64,000 nt of DNA from Cucumis sativus (Eukaryota; Streptophyta; Magnoliopsida; Cucurbitales; Cucurbitaceae), in NCBI RefSeq assembly GCF_000004075.3, contig NC_026661.2, forward strand, positions 17,574,307-17,638,306, written 5' to 3'. Numbering within the stretch: the stretch's first letter is position 1; each line of letters begins with the position of its first letter. The translations under genes and the position numbers were made by a program. Positions 36,991 through 49,039 of this stretch are shown here, one piece after another. The notes under the pieces were generated by a model, which was given only the letters and a program-made list of their open reading frames with translations, was not told the origin of the DNA and made no database searches.

Positions 36991-38254
36991 TACCAAATGA
37001 AGAACGGAGGACAAAATGACCTCTAGAGTTGACATGACAGAACCATTTTTTACTGTTGCCAGTAGCAGATTTGTCTCTCACAAAAGTGATAGAGAGTTAA
37101 GAGCAAATATTTTCACCAGAAGTGCAAAGAGAGGAGAATTAAACTCTAGAAAGCACAAAGCAGTTGTTTGAATTAAAATAAAAAAGAGAACGAAGCTCTA
37201 GAAAACTACAAATGATTCTATGATTATACAGAAAAAAAAAAGATCAACTTTATTAAGCTTCCACTTGAAAGCATGAAGCTCTATTGTTATGTGCACTCTC
37301 TAACTTCAAATGTCCAGAGAGGTTAGTAACATGCACTTTCCAAGATAAAGAAGTTGACAGTTGAAAAGGTGAAAAATCAATGGTTTAAGCGTCAACAAAT
37401 AGATCGAAAAATACATAGTTTATATGTTCTTCAGAGAACCATGCATAGTTCAAGAGGAACTCACGCATAGCACAAAACAAGTGAAACTAATCTAACCCAG
37501 CTACCATGCATGTCAATTTCATTAACAATAACTTTTAATCATACTTACTTTATAAGGATCATAAACAATATCAAGTACAAAACTATACCCCATTGAATTT
37601 AAGACATGTTGCAGTCCAGATATCATTCACTTTACAAGTAGAGTAAAAAAAATAACGAGAGTAAAAAATGTTTACTTGATCATATACATATTAAGATGTC
37701 TACTTTATCAGAAAATTTAAGAAATGCACAAAAATTCATTGTTGCAATTCAATTTAACTTGACCTAGATGAAATATGAAATTATTGTTTACATAGTTGCA
37801 TATAATTTCTACTCAATCAAATCATTTCACTCATTGAATGTGTTCAGGTACAATTATATTGAATTGTTTTGAGCAGACAACAGAATCATTCGACCTTGCC
37901 CATAGAAACCACCATGCTTCTACTATCAATGGTTGACAAAAAAAAAATCAAAAGTAGTACCTCAACGAAAGAGCCAAGTTGTACTCTGAACTTGTTTCAC
38001 TGTAAAAACCTGCCAAAGCATACAATATGAAACAACTGGTTAAGTAAATTTTTCCATAAATGGAGGAGGAATTTGAGTTTCAGCTATCATTAACTTACTG
38101 TACATTAAGTGATCATTGTAACAAATAATTTATTTAATGATTCACAAGACTGTGGATGAGGATTCAAATGCAAATAGTAGGAGAAAAATGAGCTCACAAA
38201 AAATATACCTGGATAGACATCACCCTTAAAAGAAACCAAGTTACTTAAGTGCAG

Positions 38255-38460
38255 AAACTGTGATGGGTTGAACAACCTTCCTCAGTATTAAAACTATTTT
38301 TTCAAAGAACAAACACAAGTTTTACGTGGAAATCCTAGTTGAAGGAGAAAAACCACGGTGCAAATCTCTCTTATTATTTTATTATGTTAATAAATTATAC
38401 AAGGGGGGAAATAAATAGACTACAAGGAAAAAAAAGAATATTAGGTTAAATCTTTGGGCC
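38255..38460. repeat. Possible LTR or TRIM-type repeat fragment
   Basis: The phrase TTTTACGTGGAAATCC followed by GGAGAAAAACCACGG is familiar from plant LTR-type repeats, and the stretch is unlike its neighbours. No paired LTR or primer-binding site was located, so this rests on resemblance. Confidence 0.25.
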
Positions 38461-38501
38461 AAGGCCACTAAATCTAACAAAAAAATCTATAGGAAGCCAC
38501 A

Positions 38502-41471
38502 TCACCAAAAATCATTACACGAGCAAGCACCATTCTTGAAATGGTGGAATCTACGAACATCACGAACAACTATTTCTTGATTGGTGATACTTGATATATG
38601 CTTCATGACATCATGGCAATCTCTACAAATACGTAAATTTTTAAAAATACGAATTTTTTTCTCTGAGCTAGTACTTATAAGTGCAAAACCAAGGGCCAGT
38701 CTTTCACTGTGAAATCGAAGGTTTTCCTTTTTTTCTGTTTCTCCAACATTATGAAGCACGTATTCAGTTTTAGGCACATATTGTATAGATGCCAACTCTC
38801 TATCAAGCTCATCTAGCTTTAGATGTATTTCCTGAATTTGCGGATGTGAATAATCATGAGACACAAATGTGTGAACTTGTCCATTTGCTTCAACCCAACT
38901 ACACCCTGGTTCCTTTTTAACTCCTTTACTAGACATCAAACTCCGAACTCTTTTGACATCATCCCACCTTCCTTCTGTCGCAAAAATATTTGAGAGTAAT
39001 ATATAACTTGACTCCTCCTCCGGTTGAAGCTCAAAGAGTTTGTTTGCAGCTTTCTCCCCCAGTACTAAATTGTTGTGCATTTTGCTTGCTCCAAGGACAG
39101 TCTCCCAAATAAGTGCATTTTGTGATAGTTGCATTTTCTGAATGAAATCTTCAAGCTCATCAAATTTTCCCACTCGGCCTAGAATATCAACCATACAAGC
39201 GCAATGATCTACGGTAGGAGAAATACCAAAGTCTCTGTACATAGAGTTAAAATGTTCTTTTCCCTCTTCAACTAATCCTTGGTGACTGCATGCAGAAAGA
39301 ATGCCTGTAAAGGTGACCCCATCCGGCGATATGCCTTCATCTAACATCATCCTAAAGGCCGTGAGAGCTTTATTGCCTTGCCCATTTTGTGCATATCCAC
39401 ATATAATGGTGTTCCATGCGATTGTATCTCGCCTAATCAAAGCTTCAAATAACGCTTCAGCTTCTTCCATACAACCACATTTCGCATACATGTCAACAAG
39501 GGCACTACCAACAAACATATCACTTACGTGTCCACTCTTGAAAACCATAGAATGAAGTTGCTGTCCACCTTCTAGAGAAGCCAAAGAAGAGCAACCACTC
39601 AAACAGCCAGCGAGTGTGAACTCGTTTGGCTTTACACCTTCTTGTTGCATTTGTCTGAAATAATTAAGAGCCTTTTCCCCCTGGTTTGTCTGTGCATAAT
39701 TAGTAATGATAACCGTCCAAGTAAAAAGATCCCTAACACTCAACCTATTGAAAGCTACATCAGCATCTTCCAAGTACATACATTTGGCATACATGTCAAT
39801 CAGAGCTGTACAAACAAAATTATTATCGTCCAGCTGGTTTTTAATTATATGTGCATGTACTTGCCTCCCATAGTGCACATCAAAAAGACAAGAACATGAT
39901 CCTAAAATACTAATAAAAGTATACATGTTCGGAATAAAACCTTCCTCTAACATGTGATAAAAGATAGTAAGCGGACGATCATACATTCCGCAATCATGAA
40001 GACCCGATAAATATGCATTCCATGAAATCAAATCTCGGTCAACCATTGACTCATACAACTTCGTACCGTCATGCACACATCCATTTTTCATGTACATCGT
40101 GACCAATGCATTGCTGACTGCTACATCAGTTTCAAATCCATATTTCCAAACACAAGCATGGATGCTTTGGCCATATTGCAAGTTTCCCGTATTTGTAGCA
40201 GCACTTAGAAGGCTGCAAATAGTATACTGATTTGGTAGTGTATCACCCAACCGCATTAAGTGAAATAACTTAATTGATTCCTCACTTTGTCCTTGCTGAT
40301 CAAGGCATGTAATCAGGGCACTCCAAACCACTATATCAGGCTTTTTAATCGTCTTAAATACTCCTATTGCATCAATTGCAAGCCCGCATTTTGAGTACAT
40401 ATCTACCAATCCACAACCTATGAATTCATTGCCTTCGTACCCACATTTGATAATCAAGGAATGGATTACCTGCCCTTGTTTTAAATTTTTGGAATTTGCA
40501 CAACCCTTGAGAACAGTAGTTAAAGTGAACTCGTTACACTTCACATCTAATTCCATCATACTACAAAATAATTTCAAGACTCCAGTTACATCACCCCTTT
40601 GAGCATAACCATTGAGTAGAACATTCCATGTCACATCATTTTGCTCAGGCATACCAATAAACATTTTAGATGCAAGTTCAATCTCTCCGCACTTAGCATA
40701 AAGGTCAACAAGTGCAGATCCAACAAACAAATCTAGTAACAATCCTAGCTTAAAAGCTTGGGCATGCATCTGCTTTCCAAGATCTAAAGCCATGCATAAA
40801 GAACATGCTTTTAATCCAGTAGCTAGAGTGAACTCGTTGGGCATGATTCCTTCATTTTGCATCTCCTGAAATAAATAAATACTATCATTAGCAAACCCTT
40901 CTGCTACAAGGCCTTGAATTAATGCCGTCCAAGAAACAACATCACGATCAGGCATTTTAGCAAGCACTAATCGAGCGTATGCAGAGTACCTGCACTTTGC
41001 ATATACATTCACCAACGAAACCCACAAATGGGAATCTGGATTAATTACATCCTTCACAATAAGCCCATGAATGGCTTTAGCAACACCCAAAGATCGTTTT
41101 GATGCACATTCACGCAACATACTCGAATAATATTTCAACTTCTTCTTGCTACTCCAGCATACTTGATTTCCCTTAGCATCTTCAGTCTTTTGGTGTTCAA
41201 AGTTAAATCTATATGGGAAATTATGAACCACATTTTTAAATTCACAACCAAATTGGCCTTTTGACATTGAAATTCCAATAGAGTCGGAAGGACACCTGGG
41301 ATCTAGTTGTACCTTGAAACTACTCCGTCGAATGGGAAAGAACAAAAATCTAGTGGTATTTTGAAACTTGTTGGAGAATTGAGGCGAACTGTGTAACCAA
41401 CTTGATATCAACAGATTTTGAAACTGAAGAGGTGAACCATGAATTCTCATAGCGATGAAGTTTCGGTCCAT
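38502..41471 (-). CDS. Pentatricopeptide repeat protein, PLS class with E and DYW domains
   Basis: Single coding exon, 989 residues. Proteins of this class bind organelle transcripts sequence-specifically and the DYW domain performs C-to-U RNA editing, in mitochondria or plastids. The N-terminus (about 60 residues, Arg/Ser/Phe-rich, few acids) fits an organelle transit peptide. PLS repeats run from about 110 to 780, with recurrent LVDMYAKCG, WNxxIxGYAQ and PNEFTLxxxLxxC phrases. The C-terminus has the PG box (YVPKTEYVLHNV), the catalytic HSE (HSERLA), CRDCH, and HHFKNGACSC, so zinc ligands and the active Glu are all present. It ends NDFW instead of DYW. Start: the frame opens at a TTG at 41483; the first ATG is 41471, and a second at 41450 is possible. 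A TTTGCAG acceptor just upstream suggests 5' UTR introns. Target transcript unknown. Confidence 0.95.
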   Translation of the reverse strand: MDRNFIAMRIHGSPLQFQNLLISSWLHSSPQFSNKFQNTTRFLFFPIRRSSFKVQLDPRCPSDSIGISMSKGQFGCEFKNVVHNFPYRFNFEHQKTEDAKGNQVCWSSKKKLKYYSSMLRECASKRSLGVAKAIHGLIVKDVINPDSHLWVSLVNVYAKCRYSAYARLVLAKMPDRDVVSWTALIQGLVAEGFANDSIYLFQEMQNEGIMPNEFTLATGLKACSLCMALDLGKQMHAQAFKLGLLLDLFVGSALVDLYAKCGEIELASKMFIGMPEQNDVTWNVLLNGYAQRGDVTGVLKLFCSMMELDVKCNEFTLTTVLKGCANSKNLKQGQVIHSLIIKCGYEGNEFIGCGLVDMYSKCGLAIDAIGVFKTIKKPDIVVWSALITCLDQQGQSEESIKLFHLMRLGDTLPNQYTICSLLSAATNTGNLQYGQSIHACVWKYGFETDVAVSNALVTMYMKNGCVHDGTKLYESMVDRDLISWNAYLSGLHDCGMYDRPLTIFYHMLEEGFIPNMYTFISILGSCSCLFDVHYGRQVHAHIIKNQLDDNNFVCTALIDMYAKCMYLEDADVAFNRLSVRDLFTWTVIITNYAQTNQGEKALNYFRQMQQEGVKPNEFTLAGCLSGCSSLASLEGGQQLHSMVFKSGHVSDMFVGSALVDMYAKCGCMEEAEALFEALIRRDTIAWNTIICGYAQNGQGNKALTAFRMMLDEGISPDGVTFTGILSACSHQGLVEEGKEHFNSMYRDFGISPTVDHCACMVDILGRVGKFDELEDFIQKMQLSQNALIWETVLGASKMHNNLVLGEKAANKLFELQPEEESSYILLSNIFATEGRWDDVKRVRSLMSSKGVKKEPGCSWVEANGQVHTFVSHDYSHPQIQEIHLKLDELDRELASIQYVPKTEYVLHNVGETEKKENLRFHSERLALGFALISTSSEKKIRIFKNLRICRDCHDVMKHISSITNQEIVVRDVRRFHHFKNGACSCNDFW

Positions 41472-42839
41472 CAATTCAAACAAAAAGAATTCCTCCTACA
41501 ACAAAACCAAATTCTGCAAACATCATTCAAAGAGGAAAAATATCAATACTTTGAAGCTCAAGTACAGAAAAAACAATGACATGTGAGCAACTAATGGTGT
41601 TTTAGGGTTCTATTACAAAGAACAACTTTACCTGTACCAACGCAATCATACAAAATCCTTGTTAGAAACGATGCATGATCGTGTCTATCAAGTAACGTGG
41701 GCGACAGGATAGATCAAAGCTATTTGAAGTGGGTAAAAAGAAAAAACACCATTCTTAAAAGACCTAAATCAGATATACTCTCCAACAAATGCTTCTCGAC
41801 AACAGATTGCTTAAGCCCAAAAATTCAGAATTGAAATGTAGTGATGTTTCTAATTTATAAAAGCTTTCTTGATAGATACCTCATACACTTCAAGGAACAC
41901 ATATCAATGCTAAAATAGATAAAAAGCCAAACAAACGTGTTTACCACATCAATAACCTTTCCTGAACCCACAAACCATTCATTTAACTTGTAAAACTGAA
42001 AAAGCAAATAAAGGTAAAAAAAAAAAAAAAAAAAAAAACACTCTATTGTAAGGTAAGAGAAAGTTCATTACTGGAAACAGCAAACATTCACATAGTTGCA
42101 ATACTTTTCATGGTAATAGGAAGCTTTCGACTAATTCTAAACAGTCTCGAGAGAAGAGGTAGAAGATCACCTCCTTCGTTATGACTCCAGAAACCCAATA
42201 ATGAGAAGTGACATAAAAAACAGGATTGTTCCAAAACAGAGAAACCAGACCACCACAGGAATTCAAAAACTCTTTGGGAGACTTTAACTCTGAAATGAAG
42301 AAAAGGGTAAGCTGTAAATGGTGAAAAAAAGTGAATAAAATTGTAAATTTAACCAATAAATGAAAGGAGGGGCAGAGGCCGAAACTAGAAATTGGGAGAA
42401 TCAATGAAGCAGAAATTAATGAAATAAAAGAGTTGAAAACTTTAAGCTTACCAGTGCGAGGAGAAGTATAATAGAAAAGAATGAGCAGTGAAATAAGATG
42501 ATGAATGACGGATAAGTAGTATTATCATCTATTATGCGTATGAACCGCAAAGGCTCGAAGCTTAGATGGAGGAAGAGAGGGAAATGAATACAATGTTTTG
42601 AAGAGAGAAAAGAAATATCAGGATGAATATGAATTTCTACAAATTATATTATATTTTTTAAATGCTTTTAATTAGCTAAATTAATTAAGTTTAAGTCCAA
42701 AAAACAAACACGATATTTAAACCTATCAAAGAAAGAGAGAGAACCGAACCGAACTAATTTTCCAAGCAGACCAAACCGGCGGGTTAAATTTAAATCCTCA
42801 CCAGGCGGGACAAAACTGGGTGTGTGTAAGCGAGAGAAA

Positions 42840-43038
42840 TCAACGGAGCAGTCGAAGGATAAGGCAAGGGAAGTGGAGGATGGGGCGGTAATATGTCTTC
42901 TTCCGCCGCATTGTAATATTAGAGAGAAAGAAGGGACTTGTAGGAGCGAGGGTTAGCCACCGAAATATAACTGGAGGAAGGGTTGGAGAAACGTTCGTTG
43001 CAGGGAGCTACGATCCACGACGACGGCAGTTTGGGCAT
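42840..43038 (-). other. GC-richer leader, probably 5' UTR of the PPR gene, with upstream ORFs
   Basis: Leftward reading shows two short ATG ORFs: 43038-42919 (39 residues, starting MPKLPSSWIVAP) and 42911-42840 (23 residues, starting MRRKKTYY). The stretch is markedly GC-richer than its surroundings, and a CGCCTG|GTGAGG donor-like site follows at about 42803. With the acceptor-like TTTGCAG before the PPR start, this suits a leader exon spliced to the PPR exon. Alternatively it is an unrelated small gene. Confidence 0.4.
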
Positions 43039-43099
43039 GGGAACAACAATGTTCGGCGGTTGATGGCGGGAGGAGGAAAAGGAGGTTGTAGCTATAAAA

Positions 43100-46000
43100 A
43101 TTAGGTTTATTTATTTATTTATTATTATAGCTATAAAAATTCAAACAAAACCCAAATCCTGGCAACATATCTATGTATATTCCCCAACTAATTAAATGGG
43201 CTTGTTTAGCCCATTAACCACTACGATTTGGACTCAACAGCCTAATTCTAACTAATAATTGGGCCTTTAAATTAGCCACTACTGGCCCATTATATTTATA
43301 GAAAAAAAAATAGATACTTTTTCTTTTTCAGATAAATCATAAATGATCATTTATTCATCGACGAAAACACACCGTAATGTGAAATCTAGAAGCCATTAAT
43401 TGTAATAATGGAAGAAATTCTGGTGAACGGCAAGGATTCTAATTTAAGTATTTTTATATATTATATATGTATAGTTAAGCCATAATCAGTCAAAGGAATG
43501 AAGAATTTTCAAGTATGAATCATAGTAAAATACAATATATTCAAATTGAAATTGAAATTTGAAAGTTAAACAAGATATTTGAAAATTCAATAAATAACTA
43601 AATAGATTTCATAAAAGTAGATGAGTTAGGGTGTTTGTGTAAAGAAGGAAAAACATTCACACTACTTTATAATTACAAAATAATATAAAGTTTAAGAATA
43701 TCTTTTATCTGAAATGGAGTGAAAATGAAAATTTTGGACGGTAAAAAAAATATATATTCACAATAATTTATTTAATTTTACGGTGAAATTATGTGAAAAT
43801 TTTAAATTAAGTTTAAATAAATGTACTTTTTTTATACTAACAATCAATTTTTTCATCTCACACTTTAATTGCAATACCATGTAAAAGAAGCAGGACAATG
43901 ATAAAACTTATAAATGACATTATCATGTAAAAGAATAAAATTGGAAGAAGAAAAAAAGCTTGAACAAAGCCTATAAAATTCTTAGATGCTTAAGTGAGTT
44001 GGCAAAACTATATGGTAAAGAATTATTAGGTACCACAACAATATTCATCCACTACTTTTAAAAGTGAGAGGACATATCATAATGGCATTACTTTTTATCA
44101 TAACTAAAATACCTGTATGATACATAATACACAATTCAATATTAATTCTAGAAGCTAATTAAGAATATGTGCCCTCCTTTGACTTGACTTGTTTAGTATG
44201 AAAGTGTTCTAAAGGGTTATTTGTTGTCCAACATATCAAACTCTTTGTATTGTTACAACAGAACGCCATATTTAAAATGAGTATTAATAACGTATTTTTC
44301 ATCGTATCGTCGGTTTATATATATGTTTGTTTGCTATATGTTGTTTTATCTTAAAAACCAACCATAATTCTCATATATTAGATAAGTTTGTTCAACTTGT
44401 ATCACATGATTTAGAATATTGCATTATTGTTGAGATTTGTAGGTACTTCTCAAGTCTTGCAATTCTAAAGATGAGTATAAAACAACTTGTCGTATTAAAC
44501 ACTATATATTCTCATTCAAACGTGTTAAGTTATTTGAGCTAGGATGAACATTGTTGATTATTCCACATATCATGGTTGAGACGCATCACATTATCATCTA
44601 AATACTCAAAGCTTTTACCTACAACAATGACACAAATTAATTTTTTAATTTAAATAATGGTAAAAATATACTCACTTTTGTGAGATTGTAGACCTTTTAA
44701 TTTCAACTTTTCAAAAGTGATATTTTTTTTTACTTTAAAAATAGACACGCCATAACCACAGGTAAGTGATCCTTTTTAACATACTTTTGGATTAGGTAAT
44801 ATATATATATATAAGTGGGAGTGGGAATTAAATTAAAATTTCAAATTTATCCTTTGATTCAAGTGGGAATAAATCTCAAATCAAACCCTTTTCCATTATC
44901 CAATCAACTTTCATCCACTTGTTATAAACACAGAAGATAAATTCTTCTATTTTGATCATATTACCAAAAAGCAAAAACACTAAACAAGAGAAAAAGAAGA
45001 AAATTCTCTCAATAAAACAAAACATGAGGGGATAGGGAAAAAAAAACAGGAAAAGAGGAAAAGCACAAGATCATCATCAAAATCATATATCTTCCAAAGA
45101 GTAATGAAATTAATTTAGTTTGACCCAAAAACATTAGTAAAAGGAATCAAAATGAAACAAAGAAAATATGACAAAAGAAAAAACATAACATAACATTTAA
45201 TTAACTTGACTTCACACATTAGAGATATGCATGGAATTGACCCAAACCCAAGTTGTTGATTGCCAGAAAAGGTAATGGAAAATGCAAAAAAGAAACATAA
45301 AAATAGATGTATGAGATATTATTATTATTATTTAAGCAGAGAGAGGCCATCCCTTGAAGATGAATTGAATGTCACATGTTATGTTTGAAATGAGAGAGAG
45401 GAGTTGGAGCTTTCATTCACATGGCAAACCCACATGTGGTATGAGCTGTTTGTGTGTATGAAAACAAATATTATGGGGTTGGGGGAACTGTGTATAGGCT
45501 GGGGCAAACCCCATTGCAACTTTCAAACCCTTCAATTAATTTGTAGTTTTTGTTGGTTGGGTCGATAATAATTTTCATATGTTCGTTATGATTTCCGTTC
45601 AAAATTTGTTCAATTACAATCTTTCATTCATATCTTTAAATTTGATTTGTTTTGGTAGTTGATTGATATATGTAACTGGTATTTGTTGTCGTTGTATTCA
45701 TTTTGTAAAAAAAGAATTATATTTAATTGTAGTATAGTAAGATTATGTCTTCATATATACCTACATATGTTCATGCTCTCTTTTCTTTCTTTTGTCACAA
45801 TAGCACTATTTAGGATTATTGTGGACCCAAAATTAAAGTAAAAATAATTTCAGTGTATTATTTGTTGTTGTTTATTATATTTTAAAGAGAATGTGATTGT
45901 TGTACTCCTAATGAAACTTATACCTCGTGTATATATGTTCTTACTAGCTAAGTAAAGTTAGTCAATTGTGCAATGTCACATTTTTGTTTGTTGTTCGAAA

Positions 46001-48880
46001 TGTGATAGGAGGTAGATTTTGATGAGAGAAGTACATACGGTAGCTTTTTTCCTTGGGGACGACTTTTTCTTTAAGTTGTGTGGAGTGCAATATGATCGTT
46101 TCTAAGTTAAATCTTAAATTCTTAGTTCTTCCATTTTTGATTTTTGTCTGTGTTTTGACTTTAGATTATTAAATGTAATTCTCTTTATTGTAATTTAATA
46201 TCTTTATAAAATAATAACAATATATACAAACAAAATATCACTTGATACTATACTAAATAATTGTGAATGGAAGAAGTACGAACACAATTGAAATTAAAAT
46301 TTTAGTAATTCGTGAGACGGGATTACACAAGTTTTTTCATTCTAAATAGCTTAATTAAATATGTATTTATAATTTTCTTTATTTATTAATTGAGAAGGGC
46401 TTTTATTTTATTTAATTTGAGAAAGAGAGGGTTCCTTGAATTTAAAGAATAAAGGAGGGATGTTCATGAATATGTGAATGATGGAAGACTTTCTTGAATT
46501 TCAAGAGTGTTTGTAACTTTACGAGAGATGTTTAATTAAATATACAACAACAGTCTCCAAAATTGATTGGGTTTGATGAGGAAAATCCCAAAAATAAATA
46601 AATGATTATTCAAATTTCAAAATGGATTTCTATTTTCTAGTTTTCCAGTTTTTATTTATTTTATTTTATTTTCTAAATAATAAAACTTAAAAGACCAACT
46701 CTTTTTCCATATATTTATTTATATATATAATTTATTTAGGGTCATTTTCTATAAATATCTGCCAACCCAATTAATAACTAAAAGATAAAAGAAATCAAAA
46801 TTAGATAGATCACCAAATTAATCGTTTAATTAGAATAAAAATTTATGGTTGAAAATAGTTCTTAAAAAAAATTATGGCCAAAAAAGGGATAATAGTATTT
46901 TAGAGTCTAATCTTTTTTCTAAAAAAAAATCTAAAGTGGTTTTCATTCCTCACAATAGATACATATTAACGTGAAAATAGATAATATATTAAAACTTAAT
47001 TGCCACAACACACGAAATTATAAACTAGTATCATATTTTATGTACCGAATTAATATTTAAAAGATAAAATTAGATGTGTTGTTGATAAATAGTAGGAATA
47101 ATTATTAGGTTTGAATAGAAGGTTTAGGGGTAAAAGCTATTTTTCTTTAATTATGTGTACTAATTGAACCACGTTAAATTAATTGAATTGGTTGAACAAG
47201 GGAAAAGGATTTGAAAGATATGGCCCAATGGAGAGTGTTAGATGGAGAGAAAAGAGGTCACTATGTCTTCAAAATTTAATGTTGATGTTTAAGGCTTATG
47301 TTCAATTTCTAGAGTGAGAATACTTCGTTTTATTTAATTTCTTTCTCTCACTCGTATGGATAGATATAATCAATTGATGCTAAGAGTTGGTCATCTATTG
47401 TCGAGAACATGTTTGAATCGTGTTTTAGATAGTTTTCTCAAGCAAGATGTGTACTAATTGATAATTTGTGCCGTGCACGTGAAATATATACTTTTAGATT
47501 TGTAAATATATAGAAAAAATTTAAAAACATTTTTAATTTATGGAATGACATTTTACATTATTTAAGTGAATAGTTGTGTCTATTTATTACGTTTTACATT
47601 ATATTGTTTACGTTTTACGTTTTACGATTTTAGTTGTCAAAACTAAAAAGAAAATTTAAGAAAATGGACAAAAAGTCGTAATCTTTTTCTATGTTTTGAT
47701 TGTAATTATTATGCTTTTTTTTTCTTTTACCTTAACTGGGAAACAATAGAAATCATTACATCTAATGACAGATTATTAAAACTTCAAAGGGTGGGAAAAT
47801 GATAAGCTCTTCTTTTTCTCTTTTAGAATTATGCCAAAAACAAAAACAAAAACTTACTTAAAAGTTTTTCAATTTGTAATATTTTTATTTATCGAAAAAA
47901 ATTGAATCCTTGACTAAGAAGGATAAAATAAATTTGATAAATATATTAAACAATGTGTGTTGATAGAATTAAAAAAGTGTGAATTAATTGAATTTATAAA
48001 TTCGAAAATTGAAAACAAAAAAATTTAGATGGTTGATTGATTGGTTTGGTATTGATTGATTTTGTCCATTTGAGTCAACTTTATTCACTTCAATAGCATT
48101 TTATTTTGGTTCAATTAACTTTGATAGCTCTGTTTAACTATTTCCTAACTTTTCTCTTCAAAAAATAAATAAATTCCAAGATATTTTATGAGTTTAAATT
48201 CTATATAGTTGATGTTATTTTTGAGAGCTATAAATGATTAAAGAAAATACATATGAAAAAACTTTTAAATTCCATATGTTGATGTCAGTCAAAGAATGTT
48301 CATAATCATTCCATTAGTTATTCTCTTAACATATATCTATATATATATATAAGTTTATGTTCTGCTAATATATCTTAAGTTTATTTAACTAATATCCATT
48401 TACATTTAGATTATAGATTTTGTAATTTGTGTGAAATATATTTTTAAACTTTTAAAAGTTTTTAAAATACCATAATAAGAATATTTTTATTGTTAGTTTT
48501 GGATGAAATAGTTAAGGTTTGGTTTGTAAAAAAGGAAAAAAGGGAATGAAATTGAAGTGGGAAGTTGAGGCATGGAGGATGGTATTGAAGCTAAGTTGGG
48601 GAGTATTCAAATTTTTGGAAATGGCAGCCAAGTAGGTCGTGAGCAAAAGATTGAAGCTGGAAAGCCTTAGTTGGGTTTCCCAAAATTGGAGATAGAGCAG
48701 TAGTATCAAGAGGTATTGAAAATGGGAATAGCATCAAGGAGCAGAGTAGGTATATTCATTCATAAAAGTGGGGGTACATCGGGAGTGCATTGAGAGAATG
48801 ACTTTGGAGCTTTAGAAGAGAAAAAACAAAAGGGGTAAAATTCGGGAAAAATCCCAATTCCTTTTTGCTCCCATTTCCCT
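43100..48880. other. Gene-free AT-rich interval
   Basis: No gene, repeat array or RNA gene was recognised. Around 44.9-45.5 kb the sequence is less AT-rich and includes a TATA-like GTTATAAACAC, but no ORF longer than a few codons follows on the plus strand. The last 400 bases are the upstream region of the DUF868 gene. Confidence 0.5.
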
Positions 48881-48889
48881 TTCACTTCA

Positions 48890-48897
48890 TATAAATA
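48890..48897 (+). promoter_or_regulatory. TATA box of the DUF868 gene
   Basis: TATAAATA, followed at 48903-48919 by a CT run where transcription would begin. The leader of about 120 bases contains no ATG before 49040, which supports that start. Confidence 0.65.
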
Positions 48898-49039
48898 AAT
48901 CCCTCTCTCTCTCTCTCTCAATCTTTCCCAAGAAACCCATATCCTAATCTTCAACCAATTCCCCCCTTTCTCAACTTCATCAAACCCACAACTACATTCT
49001 TAACAATTCAATTCTAATTTTGTTATCTCTCTTGTTACT

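Larger units (their letters stand above)
30333..38230. other. Gene-poor interval with decayed repeats
   Basis: No intact gene seen. It holds foldbacks, a diverged tandem duplication, a LINE-like tail and a local direct repeat, each listed separately. Several stretches (31.6-31.9 and 35.8-36.1 kb) use the recurrent AATTTAGT..CTAAACTTT phrase common in plant MITE-like repeats. The last 1 kb may include the 3' UTR of the PPR gene. Confidence 0.5.

Noticed and set aside
45476..45492. TTGGGGGAACT, like the end of miR395
   Set aside because: Only the second half matches and no hairpin partner was found within 200 bases.
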